Source: an uncultured Cohaesibacter sp.
GTDB taxonomy: Bacteria > Pseudomonadota > Alphaproteobacteria > Rhizobiales > Cohaesibacteraceae
Direction of reading: 5' to 3'
Assembly: GCF_963678225.1 (NCBI RefSeq)
Contig: NZ_OY782764.1
Location: 3,105,001 to 3,169,000, forward strand
DNA: 64,000 nucleotides
The position numbers and the translations under genes are program-made. Below the pieces are notes generated by a model. That model ran no database searches. It saw nothing but the letters and a program-made list of their open reading frames with translations, and had not been told where the DNA came from. Shown here one piece after another: positions 9,150 through 16,869 of the stretch. Positions within the stretch are counted from its first letter, which is position 1; every line of letters begins with the position of its first letter.

Positions 9150-11417
9150 TCAACGGCTTATGATTGACGTTTGGTCGCGTTGCCATGCGGTCTTGAGTTC
9201 GCTCAAACCTCCAGATGGTGGCTGCTTGAGCTTGGTTAGACCGGGAGCTGAGCCGGCCTTGTTTGGAGAGGCTGCTGGTAGGGGGAGTAGCTCTGGGGCC
9301 TGCGGCTGAGAACCGGAAGCATCATCCTCGCGGTTGAATAGCTTCGATAGCTGATCCAGCTGATTGACCACACTGGGAGACAGACGCTGATTGGACCGTT
9401 GGGTCTTCAAGTCCTTGATGCGACCAGCTGCTGCGATCTGAATATTCTGGTGGTTTTTCTGGAAGAGGATCGGGTCTTCAACATAGGGCATGGGCTTCAG
9501 TTCAACCTGCTGATGGGCCGCAGTCATGATCTTTTGCCATGCCATGGCTGGCAGATTGCCGCCGGTGAGGCGTCGGGTATCATGGTTATCATCATTGCCG
9601 AACCAAACTGCAGCTGCATAGTTGCCGGTAAAACCGCAGAACCAAGCATCCTTGTAGGAAGAGGTCGTGCCGGTTTTGCCTGCCGCCGTAATACCTTCCA
9701 GCTGTGCCCGGCGTCCTGTGCCGGCGTTGACGACGGACACCAACATCTCGTTCATGCCAGCAATGGTTTCTGGCGGAATGATCTGTTCGGGCTTGTGGGT
9801 GCGATTATAATCATAGATGACACGCCCTTTGGAATCGAGAATCTGCAATACCCCGTGAGCGATTGCCTTCTTGCCACCCGATGCAAAAACGGCATAGCCG
9901 GTTGCCATATCCATCACCGAGACTTCCGCAGCCCCAAGCGGCAAAGAGCGCGTGATCTTGAGTTCGGAATGGATTCCCATCCTGTGAGCGACTTCGACGA
10001 TCTTGTCGCGCCCGATGGCCTGAGCCAGACGCACCGGGACGGTATTGATCGAGCGTCTCAAGGCATTGAGCAGTGTGACCGGACCGGAATAGGAGCGGCC
10101 ATAGTTTTTCGGTGACCAGTTGCCAATGGTGATTGGCGCATCCTGAATGACGGACTTGGGGGTGTAGCCATTCATCAGGGCCGTTGTATAGACGAAGGGC
10201 TTGAAAGAAGAGCCCGGTTGGCGCAGGGCATCGGTTGCGCGGTTGAACTGGCTCTTGCCATAATCCTTGCCACCAATGATCGCGACCACAGCGCCATCAG
10301 GCTCCATGAGGACGGCGGCTGCTTCGCTGACATCATAGCGTTTGCCATTCTCGCGCAGAATGCTGTCGATGGCCTGTTCCGACTGCCGCTGTACGGTCAT
10401 GTCGATAGACGTCTTGACAGTCAACACACGATGCTTGCCACCAACGATGCGTTTGACTTCCTCAAAAGCCCAGTCAAGAAAATGGTTTGGCGTGTCTTTC
10501 TCTGCCTGATCTACGGGCGTAGCCGGATTGCGCAGGGCACCCACAATCTGACCCTCGGTCAGGAACCCTGCCTGAACCATGTTTATCAGCACTTCCTTGG
10601 CGCGGGCGCGGGCGCGGGGCAGATTGACATGCGGCGCATATTTTGTCGGAGCCTTGAAAAGACCAGCCAGCATGGCAGATTCTGCCAGCGTGAGATCCTT
10701 GGCCGATTTGCCGAAATAATATTCGGACGCTGCTGCAATGCCGTAGGTGCCGCCGCCCATATAGGCGCGGTCAAGATAAAGTTTGAGAATCTGGCGTTTG
10801 GTGAGCCGTGCTTCCAGCCAGAGCGAAAGAAAAGCCTCGTCGATCTTGCGGGTGAGCGTGCGTTCGTTGGTCAGAAACAGGTTCTTGGCGAGCTGCTGGG
10901 TGAGCGTGGACCCCCCCTGAACGACACCGCCCGCTCGGGCGTTTTCGACAACCGCGCGGGCCAACCCCAGAAAGTCGATCCCGAAATGCTCGAAGAAACG
11001 TCTGTCTTCAGTTGCCAAAACTGCCTTGATGAAATTGTCCGGCAGATCCTGAAGCTCAAAGGAATCGTCCTGAAGAATACCGCGCTTCCCGATCTCGTTG
11101 CCAAAACGATCAAGGAAGGTGACTGCGTAATCTTCCTGTTCGGGCAGGCCTCCTATCGTCCGGTCCATATCGTTGAGCGCCCATGAAAGAGCAAATAGCG
11201 CCCCGAACACGCCCATGGTCAAGCCGCCCGAGAGCATTTGGATCAGCCAGAAACGCCACCCCGTCACACGCAAGTGGCGCATCACGGAATTCACATTTTC
11301 CAGCCAACGCAGCAGGGTCTCCCGGAGCCGATAAAGTCCGGTATCGACAGCGGCATCTAGGGCGAGGAAACGGTACTTCCACTTGACCTTTGTGCTATTT
11401 TGAAACGGATCTTTCAC
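9150..11417 (-). CDS. Class A penicillin-binding protein (PBP1A family)
   Basis: A 755-residue bifunctional peptidoglycan synthase that polymerises lipid II into glycan strands and cross-links stem peptides in the periplasm. It has a cytoplasmic N-terminus, one transmembrane helix at about 57-81, a GT51 glycosyltransferase domain (catalytic Glu in ATEDRRFFEHFGID, plus GGSTLTQQLAKN) and a transpeptidase domain with all three motifs: SxxK in PGSSFKPF (about residue 402), SxN in RSINTVP and KTG in AGKTGTTSSYKDAWF. The C-terminal tail is Pro/Gln-rich and probably disordered. The start codon is GTG at 11417. Several class A enzymes fit this description, so the exact paralogue name is left open. 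Confidence 0.9.
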   Translation of the reverse strand: MKDPFQNSTKVKWKYRFLALDAAVDTGLYRLRETLLRWLENVNSVMRHLRVTGWRFWLIQMLSGGLTMGVFGALFALSWALNDMDRTIGGLPEQEDYAVTFLDRFGNEIGKRGILQDDSFELQDLPDNFIKAVLATEDRRFFEHFGIDFLGLARAVVENARAGGVVQGGSTLTQQLAKNLFLTNERTLTRKIDEAFLSLWLEARLTKRQILKLYLDRAYMGGGTYGIAAASEYYFGKSAKDLTLAESAMLAGLFKAPTKYAPHVNLPRARARAKEVLINMVQAGFLTEGQIVGALRNPATPVDQAEKDTPNHFLDWAFEEVKRIVGGKHRVLTVKTSIDMTVQRQSEQAIDSILRENGKRYDVSEAAAVLMEPDGAVVAIIGGKDYGKSQFNRATDALRQPGSSFKPFVYTTALMNGYTPKSVIQDAPITIGNWSPKNYGRSYSGPVTLLNALRRSINTVPVRLAQAIGRDKIVEVAHRMGIHSELKITRSLPLGAAEVSVMDMATGYAVFASGGKKAIAHGVLQILDSKGRVIYDYNRTHKPEQIIPPETIAGMNEMLVSVVNAGTGRRAQLEGITAAGKTGTTSSYKDAWFCGFTGNYAAAVWFGNDDNHDTRRLTGGNLPAMAWQKIMTAAHQQVELKPMPYVEDPILFQKNHQNIQIAAAGRIKDLKTQRSNQRLSPSVVNQLDQLSKLFNREDDASGSQPQAPELLPLPAASPNKAGSAPGLTKLKQPPSGGLSELKTAWQRDQTSIISR

Positions 11418-11720
11418 GGCTCTGACACTTTGTCTTTGAAATTGATGGACCTAGCAATACTTTGTTAGCTAATGCTCTTCAAGAAGCAAGTCCCGGGCCA
11501 GACATAAATTTTATTTTATTGGGCCCCGATTTTTGAGCTTTGGCAAGAATAATCACCTCTGGCATCATACAGGACTTGACGAACCAATTGCTAATGGTCG
11601 ACAGATCTTATGGAAACGGGCAACATGAAGTTATAAGCCATTCACCAGAATGCCTCAAGCCCGAACGAGACCAGCCGTAGTGCCCTTTGGTACTGCCCAA
11701 TGCCAACAAGGGCCAAAAGA
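11418..11720. other. Divergent intergenic region
   Basis: About 300 nt between the penicillin-binding protein start (minus) and the YcgN-like start (plus). It includes an AT-rich stretch near 11500-11530 flanked by short GC-rich inverted blocks (GGGCC and GGCCC). Promoters for both genes must lie here; none is clear enough to place. Confidence 0.35.
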
Positions 11721-12257
11721 ATGACCGACAAGAAACCGGACCTTATCGCCACAGTCGATCCGACTGCTGAATATGAAAAGCCCTTCTGGCAGGTGAAAAG
11801 GCTCGATGAGATGAGCCAAGCGGAATGGGAATCGCTCTGCGATGGCTGTGCGCGCTGTTGCCTCAACAAGCTGGAAGATTGGGACACGGGCGAAATCATC
11901 TGGACCAACGTCGCCTGCAGTCTGCTGGATTCCGATAGCTGCCGCTGCAAGGATTATCACAATCGATTGGCAACGATCCCAGATTGCGTTCCGCTGGATG
12001 CCGAAAAAGTGTCCTCGATTTCATGGTTGCCGCCAACTTGTGCCTATCGCTTGCTCGATGAGGGCTATGATCTCTACTGGTGGCATCCTCTGGTGTCGGG
12101 CGATCCCGATACGATCCATCAGGCGGGAATTTCTGTGCGCGGACGTGTTGTCTCGGAAGAGGGCATGGAAGTGGAAGATTATGAAGACCATCTGGCCAGC
12201 TGGCCCGGCGAAGACCCAGATGACGAGCCTGTATTGTTGAACCGAGACCACAAGTGA
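11721..12257 (+). CDS. YcgN family (UPF0260) cysteine-cluster protein
   Basis: A 178-residue cytoplasmic protein with conserved cysteines in [21 protein letters not shown] and CRCKDYHNR and the [11 protein letters not shown] motif, characteristic of the YcgN/UPF0260 family. The clustered cysteines suggest a metal or iron-sulfur site; the biochemical role is unknown. I chose ATG 11721 because AAGGG lies 8 nt upstream; an ATG at 11700 is possible. A small-RNA candidate with its own promoter begins about 120 nt downstream. Confidence 0.88.
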   Translation: MTDKKPDLIATVDPTAEYEKPFWQVKRLDEMSQAEWESLCDGCARCCLNKLEDWDTGEIIWTNVACSLLDSDSCRCKDYHNRLATIPDCVPLDAEKVSSISWLPPTCAYRLLDEGYDLYWWHPLVSGDPDTIHQAGISVRGRVVSEEGMEVEDYEDHLASWPGEDPDDEPVLLNRDHK

Positions 12258-12303
12258 GATTTTCCCAACTGTAAGCTGCTGAAAAATCAATATAAATACA
12301 ACC

Positions 12304-12318
12304 TTAAATAGTAATTTA
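12304..12318. promoter_or_regulatory. Near-match CtrA box (TTAA-N7-TTTA)
   Basis: TTAA at 12304-12307 and TTTA at 12315-12318 are separated by exactly 7 nt. This matches 7 of the 8 fixed positions of the CtrA consensus TTAA-N7-TTAA. It sits 21 nt upstream of the -35 element of the small-RNA promoter. The local sequence is AT-rich, so chance is a real possibility. Confidence 0.35.
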
Positions 12319-12339
12319 CAACTTTAACAAGAAAATCTC

Positions 12340-12368
12340 TTGACTTGCGAACGGTCCTGAGGTACATA
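12340..12368 (+). promoter_or_regulatory. Sigma-70 type promoter of the small-RNA candidate
   Basis: TTGACT at 12340-12345 and TACATA at 12363-12368 are separated by 17 nt. The predicted start, 7 nt after the -10 element, is A12375, which is exactly the first base of a stable hairpin. Confidence 0.7.
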
Positions 12369-12374
12369 TTAGCT

Positions 12375-12487
12375 ACAGTCGGAAAGGTGTGAGCAACTTT
12401 TGCTCCCTCCGACTGTCGTGTGTTCATAATTGGGCTTGTTAGTCCATCTAGCTATTCGCCGCTCGGTCCGCCGTAGCGGCTTTTTTT
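12375..12487 (+). ncRNA. Putative small RNA upstream of the GTA cluster
   Basis: A transcript of about 113 nt is predicted between the promoter and a terminator. Its 5' end folds into a nested hairpin: a 9-bp stem (ACAGTCGGA 12375-12383 with TCCGACTGT 12408-12416) enclosing a 6-bp stem (GAGCAA 12391-12396 with TTGCTC 12400-12405). The 3' end is a terminator: GCCGCT (12458-12463) pairs with AGCGGC (12475-12480) and is followed by seven T. The single-stranded middle (12417-12457) would be free for pairing. I do not recognise the family. It could instead be the leader of the GTA operon with an attenuating terminator. Confidence 0.6.
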
Positions 12488-12611
12488 ATGCTCTTGCAAA
12501 TGCCTAAAGGGGCCGGTTTGGCTCTTGAATGCCTTGCGAGTGATCGCGGCATTCAGATGGTTCATCGGTGTGACTGCGGGCTATTTACAACTGACACAAT
12601 CAGGAACAGGC

Positions 12612-13193
12612 ATGTCAAAGAAACAGTCAAAGAGACCGGACTGGAAGGCCATTCGTGCCGAGTGCGAGAAAGCGGGGCGCGCTTCTTTTTCCGCAATCGC
12701 AACCGCCCATGGCATCAGCGTTGCTACATTGAGAAAGAAGCGAAAACTCTGGGAGCAATCGGAGGAGGTAACGAAAAATGGAGCATCGCAAGAGGCTTCC
12801 ACAATAGATGGATCATCTGTTCAGTCTGCATCTCTAGGGCCGTTAGGCCTATCTGCTCCATCAATTGATCATCTGGCCATGGTCCGAAGGCTTTATCACG
12901 CAACAGATCAGCAAATCCGGCATCTCGAACAGCAGTTGCAAAATGGCAGCGCGGCGTTTGACGAAAAGGAAGCGCGCATGCTCGGCACAATAGCTCGTAC
13001 GCTGGACAAGATTATGGAGCTCAACCCGCAAGGGGCTGATCTGGATGCTGCAAGGAAAGAGGACGGAAATGGGGATGACAGCGATGATGATACAGGCACC
13101 CTTGACTTCCTCCGCGAAGAGCTTGCGCGTCGCCTTGATGGACTCAAGCAAGGACCTTCAGGCAAATTTTCTGGCGAGTCTGACACCCAATGA
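12612..13193 (+). CDS. GTA gp1, small terminase subunit (TerS)-like
   Basis: A 193-residue protein with a helix-turn-helix-like N-terminus (FSAIATAHGISVATLRKKRKLW), a central helical region for oligomerisation (MVRRLYHATDQQIRHLEQQL) and an acidic, then Leu/Arg-rich C-terminus. In the Rhodobacter GTA the equivalent protein was identified as a reduced TerS that joins the large terminase but lacks sequence-specific packaging recognition. I chose ATG 12612 because AGGA lies just upstream and translation further upstream would enter non-conserved sequence. Its 3' end overlaps the start of the large terminase gene. Sequence similarity between TerS proteins is low, so position carries much of the assignment. 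Confidence 0.75.
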   Translation: MSKKQSKRPDWKAIRAECEKAGRASFSAIATAHGISVATLRKKRKLWEQSEEVTKNGASQEASTIDGSSVQSASLGPLGLSAPSIDHLAMVRRLYHATDQQIRHLEQQLQNGSAAFDEKEARMLGTIARTLDKIMELNPQGADLDAARKEDGNGDDSDDDTGTLDFLREELARRLDGLKQGPSGKFSGESDTQ

Positions 13194-14436
13194 ATTGCGG
13201 CGCCTCGTGTATGACTGGGAGCTTTGGGCACGCCCAGACCAGTTGCCGCCCGATGGTGATTGGATCTCCTGGCTGGTTCTTGGCGGGCGAGGTGCAGGTA
13301 AAACGCGCACGGGCGCAGAATGGGTCAAGGCGCTGGTGCAAGGGCGGCCGCCCTTTGCGTCCCAGCCCTATGGTCGCATCGCGCTGATTGGAGAAACCCT
13401 GCAGGATGCCCGTGATGTGATGGTGGAAGGGGTATCCGGCCTGTTGGCTATTCACGACAAACAGGACCGGCCAAACTGGCAACCGTCTCGACGTCGGCTG
13501 GAATGGCCCAATGGTGCGGTTGCTCAGATCTTTTCCGCTGAAGACCCGGAAAGCTTAAGGGGCCCGCAGTTTGGGGCGGCATGGGGTGATGAGCTGGCCA
13601 AGTGGCGTCACGCAGAAGCCACCTGGGACATGTTGCAATTTGGTCTGCGCCTTGGTCAAAAGCCGCGCCAGATTGTAACCACGACACCAAAGCCCACACT
13701 TTTGCTCAAGAGGTTGATGGCCGATCCAACATCTGCAATCAGCCATGCACCAACACGAGCCAATTTGGCCAATCTGGCGCCGGGCTTTCTGGATACGATC
13801 GTGCGCCGCTATGAAGGGTCGCGTCTTGGGCGGCAGGAACTGGACGGAGAATTGATTGAAGACAGGGCCGATGCGCTTTGGAAGCGCGATCAGCTCGACC
13901 GGCTGAGGGTTGATGATCCTCCCGCGACCCTCAGCCGGATTGTGGTCGCCATTGACCCGCCTGCGACCTCTGGCAAAAGCGCCGATGCCTGTGGCCTTGT
14001 TGTCGCAGGGCTTGATGGAGATGGGCTGTGTTTCATTCTAAGAGACAGCACCCTTAACAGTGCAAGCCCCAAAGCTTGGGCCAATAAGGCCATCGCGCTA
14101 TATCATCGCTTCGAAGCCGATTGTGTTGTGGCGGAAGTCAATCAGGGCGGGGAGATGGTGACCACTATTCTCGGCAATATTGATGCAAGCGTGCCAGTGC
14201 GATCCGTGCGGGCGACCCGCGGCAAATATCTGCGCGCAGAGCCTGTCAGTGCTCTTTATGAGCAAGGTAGGGTGCGCCATGTCGGCAACATGGCCGAACT
14301 GGAAGATGAAATGTGTGACTTCGGGCTAGATGGCCTGACGTCTGGAAAAAGCCCCGATAGGCTCGATGCCATGGTTTGGGCTGTGACGCATCTCTGCCTC
14401 GCTGACCGGTCTCAACCGAAAGTCCGGGCAATCTGA
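13138..14436 (+). CDS. GTA gp2, large terminase subunit (TerL)
   Basis: A DNA-packaging motor of about 432 residues. The ATPase domain has a Walker A motif (GGRGAGKT, about 49-56) and a Walker B-like GAAWGDELAKW (about 146). The C-terminal nuclease domain starts with an acidic strand (VVAIDPPATSGKSADACG) and has a later Asp in SPDRLDAMVWA. This is the TerL type of GTAs and related phages. The start is uncertain: ATG 13138 is used, but the frame stays open to 13045 and overlaps gp1 in any case. It pumps host DNA into the prohead through the portal encoded next. Confidence 0.92.
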   Translation: MDSSKDLQANFLASLTPNELRRLVYDWELWARPDQLPPDGDWISWLVLGGRGAGKTRTGAEWVKALVQGRPPFASQPYGRIALIGETLQDARDVMVEGVSGLLAIHDKQDRPNWQPSRRRLEWPNGAVAQIFSAEDPESLRGPQFGAAWGDELAKWRHAEATWDMLQFGLRLGQKPRQIVTTTPKPTLLLKRLMADPTSAISHAPTRANLANLAPGFLDTIVRRYEGSRLGRQELDGELIEDRADALWKRDQLDRLRVDDPPATLSRIVVAIDPPATSGKSADACGLVVAGLDGDGLCFILRDSTLNSASPKAWANKAIALYHRFEADCVVAEVNQGGEMVTTILGNIDASVPVRSVRATRGKYLRAEPVSALYEQGRVRHVGNMAELEDEMCDFGLDGLTSGKSPDRLDAMVWAVTHLCLADRSQPKVRAI

Positions 14437-14463
14437 CACAGCAAGAAAGGAAGGAAGAAGCAA

Positions 14464-15735
14464 ATGCTTCGCTGGACCTTGAAAGGGCCGGCGCGTTCGC
14501 GCTCGCCTCAAATTCACAAAGCCAAGTCAAACGCCACTGATCTCACAGTAGATACTGGCGCGCTGGAAGGCAAAAATTCTCGGACCGGCGCTCTTGTTTC
14601 TGTGCACCAGACAGGACGCCCGCGCTGGACACCACGAGATTATGGCGCTTTGGCCATGCAGGGCTATGCGCGTAACCCGATCGTCTATCGGTCTATCCGC
14701 ATGATCTCAGAAGCTGCTGCTTCTGCCACCGTCTATTGCCTAGTGGGGGGAGAAAGACTGACCGAGCATCCAGTGCTTGATCTTCTGCATCACCCGAATG
14801 AACGGCAGGATGGTGCGACATGGCTTGAAAGCCTTTATGGCCATCTGCTTGTTTCCGGCAATGCCTATATTGAGGCCGTTTTCGGCGCTAGCAGTTTGAA
14901 GGAATTGCATTGCCTGCGGCCAGACAGGATGAAGGTCGTGCCCGGTCCAAACGGCTGGCCAGATGCTTACGACTATACCATTGGCAACAAGGCAGTGCGG
15001 TTTCATCAGAATGACGACAGCGCACGCGTGCCGCCGATCCTGCATATCACCCTGTTCCATCCCCATGATGATCACTATGGACTCAGCCCGCTGGAAGCGG
15101 CGCAAACCAGTCTCGATGTGCACAATGCGGCTGCCAGTTGGAACAAGGCTTTGCTAGACAATTCTGCCCGTCCATCCGGCGCGCTGGTTTATGCGGCTTC
15201 TGAAGCAGGAAATCTCAGTGACGAGCAATTTGAACGTCTCAAGAAGGAACTAGAAGAAGGCTATCAAGGGGCAATGAATGCTGGACGCCCTTTGTTGCTT
15301 GAAGGAGGGCTGGATTGGAAGAGCATGAGCATGTCGCCGCGTGATATGGACTTCATCGACGCCAAGAATAGCGCAGCTCGAGAAATCGCTCTGGCTTTTG
15401 GTGTCCCGCCCATGTTGCTCGGCATTCCCGGAGACAATACCTATTCAAACTATGCCGAAGCGAACCGGGCCTTCTGGCGTCAAACGGTTCTGCCGCTGGC
15501 GAGCCGCTGTTTACAAAATATCGCTCGCTGGCTTTCGCCTGCTTATGACGAGACGTTCGATTTGAAGATTGATCTTGATCTCATCTCCGCATTGGCAAGC
15601 GAGCGGGAGGCTCTCTGGAACCGCGTCGGCAATGCGTCCTTCCTCACCGAAAACGAAAAACGCACCGCAGTCGGCTACAGCCCGACGGACGCACCAATGA
15701 GCACGACCCGCAGCACAGGCGAGGGAGGGAAATGA
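14464..15735 (+). CDS. GTA gp3, portal protein
   Basis: A 423-residue HK97-type phage portal protein. The diagnostic parts are the N-terminal YARNPIVYRSIRMISEAAAS, LLHHPNERQDG, a LYGHLLVSGNAYIE stretch, FHPHDDHYGLSPLEAA and the C-terminal AFGVPPMLLGIPGDNTYSNY. It forms the dodecameric ring at the unique capsid vertex, through which DNA enters and leaves. The AAGGAAGGAAG run before ATG 14464 is a strong ribosome site. The stop is followed within 2 nt by the GTG start of gp3.5. Confidence 0.95.
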   Translation: MLRWTLKGPARSRSPQIHKAKSNATDLTVDTGALEGKNSRTGALVSVHQTGRPRWTPRDYGALAMQGYARNPIVYRSIRMISEAAASATVYCLVGGERLTEHPVLDLLHHPNERQDGATWLESLYGHLLVSGNAYIEAVFGASSLKELHCLRPDRMKVVPGPNGWPDAYDYTIGNKAVRFHQNDDSARVPPILHITLFHPHDDHYGLSPLEAAQTSLDVHNAAASWNKALLDNSARPSGALVYAASEAGNLSDEQFERLKKELEEGYQGAMNAGRPLLLEGGLDWKSMSMSPRDMDFIDAKNSAAREIALAFGVPPMLLGIPGDNTYSNYAEANRAFWRQTVLPLASRCLQNIARWLSPAYDETFDLKIDLDLISALASEREALWNRVGNASFLTENEKRTAVGYSPTDAPMSTTRSTGEGGK

Positions 15736-15736
15736 T

Positions 15737-15916
15737 GTGGCAGATGCTTTGCAGATTTTCGCAACAAAGGGAGATCTGGCCCATGTTGCGCTCTTTCTCT
15801 GGGCTAGTGCGGCCAGTGGCTTGCTCGTCTGGAGCTTGCGAGAACAGGCTGCATCCAACAAGCGCTTTCAAGATTTTGTCGAGGAGATTGCGCGCCTCAC
15901 CAGTTTACTCGAATAG
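15737..15916 (+). CDS. GTA gp3.5-like small membrane protein
   Basis: A 59-residue protein starting with GTG at 15737, behind a GAGGGAGGGA ribosome site. It reads VADALQIFATKGDLAHVALF, then LWASAASGLLVWSLREQAAS, then a polar C-terminus ending in a FQDFVEEIARL helix. The single hydrophobic helix followed by an amphipathic tail, and the position between portal and protease, match the small orfg3.5 product of the Rhodobacter GTA, whose role is not settled. It is easily missed because of its size and GTG start; a longer frame over the same bases (15732-16058) is not protein-like. Confidence 0.75.
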   Translation: MADALQIFATKGDLAHVALFLWASAASGLLVWSLREQAASNKRFQDFVEEIARLTSLLE

Positions 15917-16076
15917 TAAACTGAAATTCAGTTTATTTTGGGGCGTTGTGGAAAGGCCAGATCACAAGAAGGTCTTTGCTCGCTTTTCCCGTTCTCTGGA
16001 AGCGCATCTGGGCCATGAACCGGTTGCACGCATCCGCCTCATCTCCACATCAATGTGAAACAATAGATATAAGCTT

Positions 16077-16817
16077 ATGAAATATATCGATGTCTATCAC
16101 GCTTCAAAGCATTGCTCGAACCTGAACACAGAGAAGAAGGCGCTGCCGTCTGCTCTGGATGTTGTTAAGGATGATGGGCTGTTTGAAGGCTATGCCTGCC
16201 TGTTTGGCAAAGAAGATCTTGGCCATGATGTAATCCGACAGGGCGCCTTTGCCAAGAGCCTTGCTGACCGCGGGCTGGACGGGATCAAGCTGCTTTATCA
16301 GCATGATCCGGCGCAGCCAATCGGTCAGTGGCTGACCATCCGGGAAGACAGCAAGGGGCTATTCGTCCGTGGCAAGCTGGCAACCGAAGTCGCCAAAGCG
16401 CGCGAAATCCTCTCGATGATGAAGGCCGGTATTCTGGATGGCCTCTCCATTGGTTTTCGCACCGTGCGCGGAAGTAAAGATCCCAAGAGCGGTATCCGTC
16501 ATTTGCTGGAGTTGGATCTTTGGGAAATCTCCATCGTCACCTTCCCGATGCAGCCGGACGCGCGCATCTCTTCGGTTAAATCAAGGCTGGGGGCTGGGGC
16601 TGGTTTGCAGCCTGATGACGATCCCCTCAGCAAAAGAGAATTGGAACGCAAGCTCATGCACGACGCTGGGCTGAGCCGTTCCCAGGCCCGGGCCCTCATG
16701 GCCCATGGTCTCACTGGCCTCAGTGGCAAGCAGGACGCTGCCTTTCTTGAGCCCTCATGCGAGCTTGCGGCCTTGCGCAAGATGACCCGAGCCATGCTCA
16801 GGGCAGCAAACGTTTAG
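16077..16817 (+). CDS. GTA gp4, HK97-family prohead protease
   Basis: A 246-residue protein of the HK97 prohead protease family (peptidase U35-like). It shows the start of the fold (GLFEGYACLFGKEDLGHDVI), the IKLLYQHDPAQPIGQW segment with the catalytic His, LDGLSIGFRTV with the nucleophilic Ser, and ELDLWEISIVTFPMQPDA. It trims the capsid protein N-terminus during maturation. The C-terminal ~75 residues are extra, with SRSQARALMAHG. No clear Shine-Dalgarno site precedes ATG 16077, and a 160-nt gap separates it from gp3.5. The capsid gene follows after about 50 nt. Confidence 0.92.
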   Translation: MKYIDVYHASKHCSNLNTEKKALPSALDVVKDDGLFEGYACLFGKEDLGHDVIRQGAFAKSLADRGLDGIKLLYQHDPAQPIGQWLTIREDSKGLFVRGKLATEVAKAREILSMMKAGILDGLSIGFRTVRGSKDPKSGIRHLLELDLWEISIVTFPMQPDARISSVKSRLGAGAGLQPDDDPLSKRELERKLMHDAGLSRSQARALMAHGLTGLSGKQDAAFLEPSCELAALRKMTRAMLRAANV

Positions 16818-16869
16818 GCCTTTCGGCTCTCGCAAACCTTCACTCATTTCAAACGAAAAGAGTCTTCTC

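Noticed and set aside
10218-11186. Long open frames antisense to the penicillin-binding protein gene (also 9399-10115)
   Set aside because: They mirror codon bias of the real gene, have no ribosome site, and the opposite strand carries all the PBP motifs.
12488-12868. A 126-codon frame starting right after the small-RNA terminator
   Set aside because: It overlaps TerS in another frame and its translation is Cys-rich and not conserved-looking.
15732-16058. A 108-codon plus-strand frame between portal and protease
   Set aside because: Its translation is Cys/Arg/Ser-rich and unlike any phage protein; the +2-shifted GTG frame at 15737 encodes the gp3.5-like protein on the same bases.
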